A DNA stretch of 56,527 bases from an uncultured Pseudomonadota bacterium (GCA_903918375.1 CAIXED010000045.1:1-56527), one strand, 5' to 3'. Positions 37,090 through 46,927 are shown, counted from the first letter of the stretch. Translations and numbers: made by a program. Notes: generated by a model not told the origin, from the sequence alone.

Positions 37090-38062
37090 ACCGATTAAAC
37101 CATTAGCTATCGGCGCGTTTTTGGTCGGGGCTTTAGTGTTATTAGCCAGTGGCATCATGCTGTTTGGCGGCAACGATTTTTTTAAAGATAAAAAACGCTT
37201 TGTGATTTTTTTTGATTCAGCTTTGAACGGCTTGAATATCGGTGCACCGGTTAAATTGCAAGGCGTACAAATTGGCAACGTCAAAGAAATTTCACTACAA
37301 ATTGACACAGTTTCAGGGCGTATTTTTAAGCCAGTCGTGATTGAAATTGATCCCGAATTATTGCGTTATTTTTCCGGCAGCGAATCCCATGCCCATTCTG
37401 ATAAGCAACGCTTACAAGATACTAAGCAATTGATTGATGCTGGCTTAAAAGCACGGCTAGAAACTCAAAGTTTATTAACCGGCTTGCTGTATGTGGATTT
37501 GAATTTTTACTACGAGAAACAAGGCAATCTAACCAGTTTGAATTACAAAGATTTGCCAGAGTTACCGAGCGTACCAACCACGGTCGATGAAATTAGAAAC
37601 ACTGCCGAGGCTTTAATTAGCAAAGTTCGGCAATTGCCTTTAGAGCAAATGGTCAAAGATTTATCGGAAACTTTGCGCGAAACCCGTGATTTATTGAAAT
37701 CGGATGATGTCAAAAAATCGCTGGCGGCTTTGTCAAAATCACTACAAGAAACTCAGCAGCTGATGCTAACCATGAACCAGCAAATGGGGCCGTTATTGAA
37801 CAATGCCAATGCTGCTGTGACCGATACTCGCGCCAATATGCAGCAAATGTTGCCGGTATTAAAAGCCACTGAGCAAAGCTTGGTGACTGCAACCAAGCTA
37901 TTACAAGAATCGCATCACGCGGTCAATGCTGTGGAAACTTTAGCAACCCCGGATTCACCGCTAGGCCAAGCGCTGTTTGGAATCCGTGATGCCTCTCGAT
38001 CTTTGAAAGATTTAACCGAATCCTTGGAGCGCCAACCGAATGCGATTATTTATGGCAAATAA
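37082..38062 (+). CDS. MlaD/MCE-domain substrate-binding protein
   Basis: A 326-residue protein with one N-terminal membrane helix (about residues 8-28), a single MCE domain (FFDSALNGLNIGAPVKLQGV, then IGNVKEISL), and a long helical C-terminal half rich in Leu, Gln and Lys, suited to forming a periplasmic tunnel as in longer MCE proteins. It binds lipids between the ABC core and the outer membrane lipoprotein. The stop overlaps the following lipoprotein gene. Confidence 0.92.
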   Translation: MSKPIKPLAIGAFLVGALVLLASGIMLFGGNDFFKDKKRFVIFFDSALNGLNIGAPVKLQGVQIGNVKEISLQIDTVSGRIFKPVVIEIDPELLRYFSGSESHAHSDKQRLQDTKQLIDAGLKARLETQSLLTGLLYVDLNFYYEKQGNLTSLNYKDLPELPSVPTTVDEIRNTAEALISKVRQLPLEQMVKDLSETLRETRDLLKSDDVKKSLAALSKSLQETQQLMLTMNQQMGPLLNNANAAVTDTRANMQQMLPVLKATEQSLVTATKLLQESHHAVNAVETLATPDSPLGQALFGIRDASRSLKDLTESLERQPNAIIYGK

Positions 38063-38645
38063 ACAGTGTGGATTAGTGATTAGCTTGGCGTTGTTACTTA
38101 GCGCTTGCGGCGGCACTTCACCAATGCGTTTTTATATGTTGGAAGCGCCATTAGCTAAGGCCAATCAAGAGACGGTGTTGAATAAAAATACCGTGATTGG
38201 GCTTGGGCCAATTCATTTACCTGAGTATTTGGATAGGCCACAAATGGTGGTAGCGATAGGCGAGAATCAGTATCAGTTTGATGAAAAAAATCGCTGGGCA
38301 GAGCGCTTGGATCAAAATTTAAGTCGAGTGTTGGCACAGCAATTGGCCGCCGATTTAGGCGTTGAACAAGTGGTTCGCCACCCTTGGGCGCCACGACAAA
38401 CAATTGATTATCAAATCACGCTCGATGTACTGACTTTCCATCAAACCGCCAGCGGTGACAATCGTTTATCAGCGCAATGGCAGATTAAACAGCAAGACCA
38501 GACTTTGTTAACTAAGCGTTTTGAATGCGCTATTAATGCCGATGCTAGTCAGACTGCGGCAATGGTGAAAGCGCAAAGTCAGTGCGTGGGGCGATTGGGG
38601 GATGAGATGGTGAATGGGGTTAAGGCGGTGAGAGTTAATCGTTGA
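38040..38645 (+). CDS. ABC-type transport auxiliary lipoprotein (PqiC-like)
   Basis: A signal peptide with lipobox ending LLSAC (Cys near residue 23) opens a PqiC/DUF330-type domain: MRFYMLEAP, IGLGPIHLPEYLDRPQMV and WAERLDQNLSRVLAQQLA. Members are outer-membrane-attached partners of MCE systems. ATG 38040 has GGAG ten bases upstream; ATG 38052 is an alternative that shortens the signal peptide by four residues. It overlaps the MlaD-like gene and closes the operon. Confidence 0.88.
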   Translation: MRLFMANKQCGLVISLALLLSACGGTSPMRFYMLEAPLAKANQETVLNKNTVIGLGPIHLPEYLDRPQMVVAIGENQYQFDEKNRWAERLDQNLSRVLAQQLAADLGVEQVVRHPWAPRQTIDYQITLDVLTFHQTASGDNRLSAQWQIKQQDQTLLTKRFECAINADASQTAAMVKAQSQCVGRLGDEMVNGVKAVRVNR

Positions 38646-39253
38646 TATGTGTTTTGCAGGATGCTCAATTTGACCACCAAAATCTTGTATATCATCCAGT
38701 TCGATACAATAGATTCCACGGTCAAGGAGCTGCGGTTCCGTACAACCCTCAAACTAGATCCGTTTTCTCGGCTTGTGCGGAAGTCGAGAAATTCTAAGCA
38801 GTTCAAAAATAGCTACTTTTTAGCTTTTCTGTAGTGACAGTCTATAAAGGCTGTTACTAAACCTCAAAATCAGCCTCAAAAACCTACCGAGCTATCCTCT
38901 TGGTTAGGCGCAACGTTGTTCAAATATCTAGCCTATAAAATCAATGTCAATAAAACAGAAATAAGTATTATTGCTGTTTTTGTACTTATTAAAAAATACA
39001 AATATTGTTTTTATTTTTATCTAAAGTTGGTTTTCGACGAAAGCCAAGTCACTAAAATAAACCAGTCACTAGCAAAATAATTATCTTATGTTCGTTGTCG
39101 AACAGAATGTGATTGATGTGGCCTATATTATTTTATCCCATGGTTAATTGTTTAACTGTAATTGGTAAAAATTGTATTCTAAGCAATGTGCTTTTTGAGT
39201 CTAGTTATTGTTTGGTTTATATAAATTAAATTCATTAGATTAAGGGATAAATT
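38646..39253. other. Long non-coding stretch before the polysaccharide locus
   Basis: 608 bp without a supportable gene. Short frames on both strands in the first 200 bp show no family resemblance and no ribosome binding sites. The second half is AT-rich and presumably carries the promoter of the dehydrogenase gene. An AAGGG ribosome binding site lies just before its ATG. No confident -35/-10 pair, terminator or riboswitch could be picked out. Confidence 0.5.
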
Positions 39254-40534
39254 ATGACAGTTGTTGCTGTAATTGGCTTGGGTTATGTGGGGCTTCCGCT
39301 AGTCGTTGAATTTGGGAAGCATAATCGGACAATTGGCTTTGATATTGCCGAATCAAAAGTAGAGTCCTGTAAAAATGGTATTGATCCTGCACATGAATTA
39401 TCCGAAGCGGATATGAATTCTGCAATTTATGCTGAGTATTCATCTGATCCAGCTGTGTTAGCAGAAGCAGATGTGATTATTGTTGCCGTACCTACACCGG
39501 TTGATGGTGCCCATATTCCTGATTTTAGCCCGCTGATTGGTGCTAGTCGGTGCGCTGGTCAATATATGAAAAAAAATGCCGTGGTGATTTATGAATCAAC
39601 AGTCTATCCCGGCGCTACTGAAGAAGTTTGTATTCCCGTATTAGAAAAAACATCAAACATGAAATGGAAAAAGGATTTCTTTGTTGGTTATTCACCAGAA
39701 CGAATTAATCCTGGTGACCGTGAACATACGTTAACTAAAATTCTAAAAGTGGTTTCTGGTGATACTCCTGAAACGCTGGAAAAAGTCGCTAATTTATACG
39801 AAAAAATTGTTATTCCTGGTGTGCATCGTTGTAGCAGTATTAAAGCCGCTGAAGCGTGCAAAGTGATTGAAAATACCCAGCGTGATTTGAATATCGCCTT
39901 AATGAATGAATTGGCGATCATTTTTGAAATGCTCGATATTGATACTAATGAAGTATTTGAAGCGGCTGGCACTAAATGGAATTTCTTGAATTTCAAACCC
40001 GGTTTAGTTGGTGGCCATTGTATTGGTGTTGATCCTTATTATTTAACCCATAAAGCAGTGACTATGGGTTATCACCCGCAAGTGATTTTAGCGGGTAGAC
40101 GAATTAATGATGGTATGGGTAAGTTTATTGCCGAACAAACCATTAAAGTGATGATTTCTTGTGGTAGTTATGTCAAAGGCGCAAGAGTTAATATTTTAGG
40201 TCTTACTTTTAAAGAAAATTGTGCCGATTTGCGTAACTCAAAAGTGATTGATGTGATTAATGAGTTAGCTATTTATGGTGTGGATGTATTTGTTCATGAT
40301 CCTCATGCCGACCATGAAGAAGCGATGAATGAATATGGTGTCAAATTATTACCGTGGAATGATATGCCAAGAGCAGACGCCATTGTCGCGGCAGTTTCAC
40401 ATCAACAATTTAATGAGTTATCGACTGATGATTTTCAACAAAAACTGATTAAAGGTGGTTGTTTAATCGACGTTAAATCGAGTTTTAATGTGCCAGAAAT
40501 GGAAGCGGCAGGTATTAAAGTTTGGCGACTTTAA
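39254..40534 (+). CDS. tviB: UDP-N-acetylhexosamine 6-dehydrogenase (TviB/WbpA-like)
   Basis: Oxidises a UDP-N-acetylhexosamine to the uronic acid in two NAD-dependent steps. The N-terminal Rossmann domain has VIGLGYVGLPL and VAVPTPVD. Downstream are ESTVYPGATEEVC, the central YSPERINPGDREH and the catalytic Cys256 in GGHCIGVDPYYLTHKA; the C-terminal domain has GLTFKENCADLRNSK. The DPYYLTHKA form and length of 426 match TviB-type UDP-GlcNAc/GalNAc dehydrogenases rather than UDP-glucose dehydrogenase. It opens the polysaccharide locus and suggests that an aminouronic acid is a building block. The exact epimer is not determined. Confidence 0.92.
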   Translation: MTVVAVIGLGYVGLPLVVEFGKHNRTIGFDIAESKVESCKNGIDPAHELSEADMNSAIYAEYSSDPAVLAEADVIIVAVPTPVDGAHIPDFSPLIGASRCAGQYMKKNAVVIYESTVYPGATEEVCIPVLEKTSNMKWKKDFFVGYSPERINPGDREHTLTKILKVVSGDTPETLEKVANLYEKIVIPGVHRCSSIKAAEACKVIENTQRDLNIALMNELAIIFEMLDIDTNEVFEAAGTKWNFLNFKPGLVGGHCIGVDPYYLTHKAVTMGYHPQVILAGRRINDGMGKFIAEQTIKVMISCGSYVKGARVNILGLTFKENCADLRNSKVIDVINELAIYGVDVFVHDPHADHEEAMNEYGVKLLPWNDMPRADAIVAAVSHQQFNELSTDDFQQKLIKGGCLIDVKSSFNVPEMEAAGIKVWRL

Positions 40535-40567
40535 TAGTATTTAAAATAAAAAACAGGATGGTTGTTT

Positions 40568-41389
40568 ATGCGAAATGCCTATATTAGTTATTCTTATTGG
40601 TTTATGGCTTTTTTGAGTAGTAGCTCTCGAATCGCATCCGGTTCCGGTATGGTTGATGATTTTGATCAAACCACGCCGTCAATGATGTATGAAACCGGTG
40701 CAATGAGTGAATCGACCGAGCCAAACTGGTGGTTAAACTCAGGTGGACAACTGACACGAAACGGCAAATTTCTCAGCACCGTTCAGGGACAATTAGCCAA
40801 TTCAGATAGCTTTCGTAACCTATATGCCGACTCTAATCCTGTTGATACCGACAACGGTTATCGACCACAAAATTTATTAAGATTAGTCACACGAGTTAAG
40901 TTTAAAAACTTTAATCAACAGGTGTTTTTTAATATTCAAAATATCAATACCTCAGAGAGTCCGAACCGGAATCAATCCAATGGGGTGTTTTTCTTTAATC
41001 GCTATCAAGATGGTAAAACGCTTTATTACGTCGGGATTCGAGTTGATGGTACAGCGGTGATTAAAAAGAAGTTTGCTGGGGAATATACGACTTTAAAGTC
41101 GGCGATTGTTTATCCAGGTACTTATCAACACGAAACACAACCCAATTTATTGCCGACTCATCGTTGGATAGGTATTCGTTCTGAAGTGATTAATACTAGT
41201 AATAATTCAGTTATGATTGCGATGTATATCAATGATATTAATTTGGGAACAGGTTGGATTAAAATCTTAGAAGTAGAAGATTCTGGGCAGAATGGCGATA
41301 CTATTTTGAATGAAGGTTTTGCAGGGATTCGGAGTGATTTTATGGATGTTAATTTCGATGCTTATGCGGCGGTTGAAAATCCAGAATAA
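40568..41389 (+). CDS. Hypothetical secreted protein, possible lectin/lyase-like jelly roll
   Basis: A 273-residue protein with a weak signal peptide (SYWFMAFLSSSSRIASG) and an all-beta pattern of alternating strands and aromatic residues: VTRVKFKNFNQQVFFNIQNI, NGVFFFNRYQDGKTLYYVGI, HRWIGIRSEV and GTGWIKILEVEDSG. Similar strand patterns occur in polysaccharide-lyase and concanavalin-like domains. The start at 40568 has AGGA nine bases upstream. It lies 33 bp after the dehydrogenase and is likely co-transcribed. A distant resemblance to the convergent protein at 41512-43152 (GxxWIKxxEVxDxG versus [13 protein letters not shown]) suggests a shared domain. Function unknown. Confidence 0.65.
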   Translation: MRNAYISYSYWFMAFLSSSSRIASGSGMVDDFDQTTPSMMYETGAMSESTEPNWWLNSGGQLTRNGKFLSTVQGQLANSDSFRNLYADSNPVDTDNGYRPQNLLRLVTRVKFKNFNQQVFFNIQNINTSESPNRNQSNGVFFFNRYQDGKTLYYVGIRVDGTAVIKKKFAGEYTTLKSAIVYPGTYQHETQPNLLPTHRWIGIRSEVINTSNNSVMIAMYINDINLGTGWIKILEVEDSGQNGDTILNEGFAGIRSDFMDVNFDAYAAVENPE

Positions 41390-41412
41390 CTAAATTAATT
41401 TTTGAAAATCAA

Positions 41413-41497
41413 GTAGGTAGGGTTATGCGTTAGCCGTAACCCAACGCGTTGGCCTTCGATTGTTGGGTTCGCTCTATCGAGCGAACCCAACCTACTT
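41413..41497. repeat. REPIN: two inverted GTAG-headed REP palindromes
   Basis: The element opens aagtaggt and closes acctactt. Inside are a 6-bp hairpin (gggtta at 41420-41425 with taaccc at 41437-41442) and an 11-bp hairpin (ttgggttcgct at 41463-41473 with 41480-41490). Head GTAG and tail CTAC face each other, the REPIN arrangement of RAYT-mobilised sequences. It lies between convergent genes and may also serve as a terminator. Confidence 0.75.
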
Positions 41498-41511
41498 ATT
41501 ATTTATATTAA

Positions 41512-43152
41512 TTACGGAACGATGCTCACAATTTTGCACACCGAATCCGAACCAACACTGGCTATGCTGGCAAAGTTATTAATAATTGGTACATAAGATT
41601 GTTCGGTACGAAATAATAGGTTTTTACCAATAATCTGATAATTGGTGCCATCAGCGCTGACATAGGCGTTGTAACGATGCGTCATTAGATTAATATATAA
41701 CCTAAACCGATAAGCTTTATTCGGTAAATAACGAATCGAAGTGCTGGCTTTGTAAGTACCGCCACTACGTGCATCGATTTTGCCATTGGTATTAAATCTA
41801 ACTGCTGCGGCTAAGTCGCTGTAGTTATCTGCGATACCGTTGGATAATCCAAACACACCGTCGATATTAGAACCAGACGGTGTTGCATCAAATTCAACCG
41901 TCATGGTTGATTTAGTAGCTGTGATTGATTTATTCACCCATTGGCCCGTGCTGCTGATGCAGTTATCAACGGTTTTAAATGATTGATCACTCGATGTGCC
42001 AATGTTGCCAGAGGTGTCTTCCGATTTAACCAGATAGTGATAAATGGTATTCAGGCTTAGACCGGTCAAATCGACATTATGAATCGTCACCAAGACCTCA
42101 TCCAAAATACTGGGTTTTTCATAAGCGGTCGAAGTACCGTATTGCACTTCAGAGCTTGCTAATTCATCTGTGGTCCAAGTTACAGTTGCTTGTTCACCTT
42201 GGATATTCTCAGTGGCAACGTCACTAATCACCGGAGCTATGGCATCAGGCAAAATTGAAGCATTCGGGGCGATTTCTCGGATGGTCATTTTTTTATAAAC
42301 CAAGCCATTAGTCGAGACATCGTCACTGCGGAAATAGACAGTGATATTCGGTTTACCTGATTCGCTGCCTGGTCTGGCATCGACATTGCTCAACTTAATG
42401 CCAGGGTTGATTCCCGATTTACAGGGCGTACCTTGTGCGCCAAAATTGCTGCCAGTATCAACTAACTCATTAACTTTAATCCAGTTACCGCCATTTAGAC
42501 CATCGGATTGATCCATCCATAATTCCATTTTGACGTTACCGTCCGGTTGGTCATAGACCACATATTTATAGCCAATCCAGACGTTTTTCGGTAAGCCAGA
42601 CGACCAAACAGTTTTGTTTTGAATCGCGGTCGAGTTGGGGTGACTGGTTTCCTTTTCAAAATCGATATGACCGTCATAGCGTATTCGCGCCGCGATGCCG
42701 CGAGTGTCGCAAAGATTGGCGGTTTCCGAGCCTGTGGTGCCGTGGTTGGTGCGAGCGATGCCAACGATGCCACCCCAATCGGTGCCACTGTCGGCAACCC
42801 GCATCGCGTACACCGTCATTTCGACATTACGCCAGCTATCTAATTTAGCTGGGTCGTGGATATACATTCTCGGCACCGAACCAGAAATTTTAAATAAGCC
42901 TTTGCCATCGACGTTGTAGGTTGCATCGCCATGATCGGCATCAAACCACGTGTCTTGCGGGTCTATCCCTGAAAACGAGCGGCTAATGCCGTTATCCCAT
43001 TTTGATACCCATGACTTTCCGTCATTAAGCGATGGGTAGATTTGGGTTATGCCAAATTTGTCGTTGGCAGCCTTCACCGGTGTCGCCAATATCAAGCCAG
43101 TGGCGATACCGATCGCTAATAATTTTGATCGAGAAAAGGGGGGTAGATTCAT
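41512..43152 (-). CDS. Secreted multidomain protein with fibronectin III-like domain
   Basis: A 546-residue protein with a signal peptide ([18 protein letters not shown]). Residues about 30-290 are an all-beta region with conserved aromatics ([22 protein letters not shown]-like [28 protein letters not shown]), resembling polysaccharide-lyase or concanavalin-type folds. A fibronectin III-like domain follows (about 305-395; [37 protein letters not shown]). A final beta domain of about 145 residues ends the protein. It is the only minus-strand gene in the polysaccharide locus. Binding or cutting of the polymer is likely by context; no catalytic residues can be named. Confidence 0.7.
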   Translation of the reverse strand: MNLPPFSRSKLLAIGIATGLILATPVKAANDKFGITQIYPSLNDGKSWVSKWDNGISRSFSGIDPQDTWFDADHGDATYNVDGKGLFKISGSVPRMYIHDPAKLDSWRNVEMTVYAMRVADSGTDWGGIVGIARTNHGTTGSETANLCDTRGIAARIRYDGHIDFEKETSHPNSTAIQNKTVWSSGLPKNVWIGYKYVVYDQPDGNVKMELWMDQSDGLNGGNWIKVNELVDTGSNFGAQGTPCKSGINPGIKLSNVDARPGSESGKPNITVYFRSDDVSTNGLVYKKMTIREIAPNASILPDAIAPVISDVATENIQGEQATVTWTTDELASSEVQYGTSTAYEKPSILDEVLVTIHNVDLTGLSLNTIYHYLVKSEDTSGNIGTSSDQSFKTVDNCISSTGQWVNKSITATKSTMTVEFDATPSGSNIDGVFGLSNGIADNYSDLAAAVRFNTNGKIDARSGGTYKASTSIRYLPNKAYRFRLYINLMTHRYNAYVSADGTNYQIIGKNLLFRTEQSYVPIINNFASIASVGSDSVCKIVSIVP

Positions 43153-43621
43153 TGCTTTACTCCATGTTAATGAATAATGACTTTTCCAATCTAAGAAAAA
43201 ATTAGGTCAATAAACATAAATAAGTTTTTGTTTATTTTTTCTGAATAAAACAATAGATATTTCCTATCCCCTGATAATATCTAATCGTAACTGATGTTCT
43301 TAGATGGTTTTAAACTGAGTGTAACGGGGATTATTTGATTCTAGCGCTAAAATCTAGGCTTGTTTTTTATTTGGTGATGAAATTAACAAATATGTATTAA
43401 CTATTGTTTATGCTGATTAATTATTAATGTTCGCTAGTTAACGAATGTGTTTTATCGTACAGAACGGCATTGTTTAGATTGATATGGTTACTATGAGTTG
43501 AAGCATATTCAACTGGTTTTAAATAGTAATTGCCTTGTTAAAGGCCGTCAATTTTTGCAGAAGCATTTATAGGATTTCAAAATTGTATAAATAATTCAGT
43601 AAACCCGTTTTGGAGAGAGCG
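43153..43621. other. AT-rich divergent intergenic region
   Basis: 469 bp between the divergent secreted-protein and glycosyltransferase genes, with no gene. It holds an inverted repeat tagatatt (43254-43261) / aatatcta (43276-43283), suited to a dimeric regulator, and a weak hairpin aataaac / gtttatt (43209-43236) followed by T residues. Both divergent promoters must lie here but cannot be assigned with confidence. Confidence 0.45.
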
Positions 43622-44956
43622 ATGTTATCAACCGAAAAAGCAGATTCAATCGTCGATTACGACGCCGCGGTGCTAAGTCCGCCGATCAACGGCTGGAATT
43701 TAGATTTCAAACGCCTATTTATTTTTATACTGGCTGTGGGTTTAATTATTTTTGCCATGACCACGGTTTTCGGTCTCCGTTTAAGTAACTTTACTTATTA
43801 TTGGTATAGCCCTTATGCCAATTTATATTCGATAGCGATTGCCGGTTTTATCTTTTCCCGTTTTATATTTTCTTTGCTGTATCGCACCCCGTACAACGCC
43901 CATATCACCCCTAAAGTCAGCATTATCATTACCGCGTTTAACGAAGAAGAAGCAATTTATAGAACCGTTAAAGCTTGCTATGACATTGATTATCCAGCCG
44001 ATATGTTTGAGGTGATCGTGGTGGATGATGGATCTAGCGATGGCACCGTTGCCGAAACTCGACGGGCTCAGAAACGCTGGCCAGAACTGAAATTAGAAAT
44101 TTTTGCTCATAACAAAGGTAAGCGCGAAGCGATGGCGGCAGGGGCTTATATTTCTGATGGCGAAATTTTGGTCTATGTCGATTCCGACAGCTTTGTTAAG
44201 CGCGATGGCGTACGCAAGATTGTTCAAGGCTTTGCTGATCCGCGTGTCGCGGCGGTGGCAGGTCATACCGAAGTGGCTAATGTCGGTGAAAACAGCCTGA
44301 CCCGAATGCAACAAGCCCGTTATTACGTGGCGTTTCGCGTCATGAAAGCCGCTGAGAGTATTTTCGGCACCGTCACTTGCTGCCCCGGTTGTTTCTCCGC
44401 TTATCGTCGCAGTTGTGTGATGGAAGTGTTGCCGGTGTGGTTGAATCAGCATTTCTTAGGTATTCAAGCCACTTTTGGTGATGACCGCAGTTTAACCAAT
44501 TACTTGTTACGCAAATATCGAGTGATTTACGCTGCTGATGCGGTTGCCACTACCATCGTGCCAGAACATCACAAGCAATTTCTAAAACAGCAATTACGCT
44601 GGAAAAAATCTTGGTTCCGCGAAACCTTAATCGCCGCCACCTTTATGTGGAAAAAACACCCGTTTGCAGCGATTGCTTTTTACGCCCAGCTTTTGTTCCC
44701 CATCATCGCGCCATTGTTGATTTTGCGCTTGTGCTTGTGGTTGCCGATTATGGAAACCGATTTGATTTCACCGCTGTTGTATTTAATGGGCACGGTGGTG
44801 ATTGGCTTAATGTTTTCTGCCTATTACCTATTCTGGAAAGCTGACCGTTACTGGATTTATGGCCTGTATTTCACCGTGTATTACTTGATGTTTTTGGTTT
44901 GGCAAATGCCGTATGCGATAGCCACCCAACGCGATAACAGATGGGGGACAAGATGA
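43622..44956 (+). CDS. Processive GT2 glycosyltransferase (polysaccharide synthase)
   Basis: A 444-residue membrane synthase. Two N-terminal helices (about residues 31-85) precede a GT-A domain with DD at 135-136 (VVVDDGSSDGT), the UDP/metal DSD at 187-189, GDD at 286-288 in place of the usual ED, and QQLRW at 323-327. This is the full D,D,D,QxxRW set of processive beta-synthases such as PgaC, NodC and hyaluronan synthase. Three or four C-terminal helices follow. ATG 43622 is chosen because GGAGAG lies four bases upstream. It overlaps the next gene by four bases. The polymer is not determined; the neighbouring dehydrogenase suggests a UDP-aminosugar or its uronic acid as donor. Confidence 0.92.
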   Translation: MLSTEKADSIVDYDAAVLSPPINGWNLDFKRLFIFILAVGLIIFAMTTVFGLRLSNFTYYWYSPYANLYSIAIAGFIFSRFIFSLLYRTPYNAHITPKVSIIITAFNEEEAIYRTVKACYDIDYPADMFEVIVVDDGSSDGTVAETRRAQKRWPELKLEIFAHNKGKREAMAAGAYISDGEILVYVDSDSFVKRDGVRKIVQGFADPRVAAVAGHTEVANVGENSLTRMQQARYYVAFRVMKAAESIFGTVTCCPGCFSAYRRSCVMEVLPVWLNQHFLGIQATFGDDRSLTNYLLRKYRVIYAADAVATTIVPEHHKQFLKQQLRWKKSWFRETLIAATFMWKKHPFAAIAFYAQLLFPIIAPLLILRLCLWLPIMETDLISPLLYLMGTVVIGLMFSAYYLFWKADRYWIYGLYFTVYYLMFLVWQMPYAIATQRDNRWGTR

Positions 44957-46836
44957 GTAGCTTACCGATGCAACATCGTTTTCCTAAACAGCCTTTGCCT
45001 GTCAGTCATAAACGCAATCTGATTTGGTGGTTGCTATTAATTGCCGCAGTGATTACCGGTCATGAGTTACCGAAATTACTAGCCAGCACTGGCAACCAAA
45101 CCCAGCCAGTTGTCACCAGTATCGAAAACCAAGCGTTTTTGGCTTTAAGCTTTGGCAAAGTCAGTAATACTCCCGGTTTGGCAATTTCGGTCAATAGCTT
45201 AAAAGACGATTTAAACGCGATTAAACAAGCGGGTTATCACACGCTGAGTATGGCGCAGATCAATCGTTGGCGAACCAGCAATAAGGAATCGCTACCCAGC
45301 AATCCCGTGTTGCTGACTTTTGAAGAAGCGAATCGCGAAACCATAGAAATTGTTGATCCAGTGTTAGCTCGACTAGGCATGACCGCTACCGTATTTGTCG
45401 ATGTCGCCGAATTGGAGCAAGCCAATATTCATTTGGTGTCGTGGCATAAGTTGGAGCTGATGGCTAAAAGTGGCCGCTGGGAAGTGGCGGTGTCTGCTTG
45501 TCCAAATGGCGATGACCAAGGCTTTGCTAACCCGGTGTTGTTGGCGCAGAAACTGAGCCAACAACGGCAAAGACTAGAACAGCGGCTACAAATTCCAGTG
45601 TTAGTGGCGGATTGTTCACGCGCGTGGAATCCGGCTTATGGCGATGGTGCGGTGATTTGGCCGCAAACATTGACTGAGGCTGGTTTTACTATGGGCTTCG
45701 TCGCTGCCGCCTCGGGTGCCAATTATCAAGTGGATAGTGCCAATCATTTGAAACGGATTCGGGTTTCCAGAACTTGGGCTCCAGCCGAATTAGTCAGCCA
45801 ACTCAATAATAACCAACCGCGCCGCACCGAATTTGTTGACCAATTTGATTCGGCGCTTTCGGCCTCGGCGTGGATTGTTGATAGTGGTGAGATGACGATA
45901 GCACCGGGTAATCTGCGCTTAACCAATAGCCCGAACGAGCAGGGCGCTTTGATGAGTTTGGCGGGCACTGAAAAATGGCGCGATGCCGATGTTGAAGTGC
46001 AATTAGCCGCGCATCCTACTGGCCAATTTTGGCTGTCTTTACGCAATGATCCTCACCGCGCCTCGATTCGGTTAGGGATTGCTAATGGTCAGGTTTTATT
46101 GCAAGAGTCACTGGCTACCGATGTCCATCGCCAATTAGCCAGTGTTGATGTTAGTGAAGGGCCGTTGACTTTGAGACTACGGGTGGTCGGTAAAGGCGCG
46201 ATGGCTTATTTGAATGACCAGCCGTTAACCAATCGCCCGGTTGCCATGCCAGAAGGCGCTGAACAGGGACCTGTAGCCTTGGCGGTTTGGCAGCCAGCGT
46301 CTGAATCAGCTGATTTAACCGAGGCGGTGGTCAATCTCAGCAAAGTCATTGCCAAGCCGCTGGTTGCCAAAGCCGGCATTATTACCCCAGTGTTAGACGA
46401 AACCGGTTGGCAACAACTGCATGATGCGGTTGAGCAATTAGCGATACTCAGTCCGCAGTATTTCGCTTGGCAAGACGGCAAATCTCAAGCGTTAGCGGCT
46501 TATGACAATGCCTTAGAGATTTTTGCCCGTTATCACCAGCTTAGTTTTCAACCGGCTGTGGTGGTTGATGGGCAAACGCCGCTGTCCGATGCGCCATTAT
46601 TGGCTGGTCAACTTCTTAATTGGGCTAGTGAGTCGGGATTTGATGGGCTGAATCTGGTTGTCAATGATTCCATGTTAAATGACGGTTGGCGGGCATTTTT
46701 GACTGATTTAATCCAGCGTATCCGTCAAGCGGGTAAGACTCTGACTGTCACCGTACTCGATGTTAATCAACAGTCTCAACCTAGGGATGCTAATAATTTT
46801 TTATGGATGGTGGCTAGTTCGTCATCAATAAATTAA
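44953..46836 (+). CDS. Membrane-anchored hybrid: degenerate deacetylase-like, lectin-like and GH18-like domains
   Basis: A 627-residue protein anchored by one helix (about residues 22-38). Residues about 65-290 have the NodB/PgaB-like lead-in (SLKDDLNAIKQAGYHTLSM), but the catalytic TFDDG is LTFEEA (Glu124-Glu125) and the HxxxH metal motif is absent (AVSACPNGDD in its place). A concanavalin/LamG-like region spans about 295-450. The last 150 residues resemble a GH18 barrel (LLNWASESGFDGLNLVVND), but the acidic DGxDxDxE set is missing. It is probably a non-catalytic periplasmic partner of the synthase, with which it overlaps by four bases (ATGA). ATG 44953 is preferred over ATG 44941 for this reason. 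Confidence 0.75.
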   Translation: MSSLPMQHRFPKQPLPVSHKRNLIWWLLLIAAVITGHELPKLLASTGNQTQPVVTSIENQAFLALSFGKVSNTPGLAISVNSLKDDLNAIKQAGYHTLSMAQINRWRTSNKESLPSNPVLLTFEEANRETIEIVDPVLARLGMTATVFVDVAELEQANIHLVSWHKLELMAKSGRWEVAVSACPNGDDQGFANPVLLAQKLSQQRQRLEQRLQIPVLVADCSRAWNPAYGDGAVIWPQTLTEAGFTMGFVAAASGANYQVDSANHLKRIRVSRTWAPAELVSQLNNNQPRRTEFVDQFDSALSASAWIVDSGEMTIAPGNLRLTNSPNEQGALMSLAGTEKWRDADVEVQLAAHPTGQFWLSLRNDPHRASIRLGIANGQVLLQESLATDVHRQLASVDVSEGPLTLRLRVVGKGAMAYLNDQPLTNRPVAMPEGAEQGPVALAVWQPASESADLTEAVVNLSKVIAKPLVAKAGIITPVLDETGWQQLHDAVEQLAILSPQYFAWQDGKSQALAAYDNALEIFARYHQLSFQPAVVVDGQTPLSDAPLLAGQLLNWASESGFDGLNLVVNDSMLNDGWRAFLTDLIQRIRQAGKTLTVTVLDVNQQSQPRDANNFLWMVASSSSIN

Positions 46837-46927
46837 GGAGTTTTTCATTTAGCTTTGGGATTAGTGCAGGGCGAATGAAAAAAGGTGAGACCACTAAGCG
46901 ATGTAGCAAAGCCGTGGTTTTTATATG

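Noticed and set aside
38579-38834. Short frames on both strands after the PqiC-like gene, considered as remnants of a transposase or small protein.
   Set aside because: No conserved motif, no ribosome binding site, and the two frames overlap in opposite senses. Treated as non-coding.
46845-46925. Possible c-di-GMP-I (GEMM) riboswitch before the first deacetylase module, from the string gcaaagcc and an upstream agggcgaa.
   Set aside because: The GAAA-capped P2 hairpin and the receptor part with AGGTAGC are missing, and the segment folds better as a simple hairpin followed by T residues. A covariance-model search would settle it.
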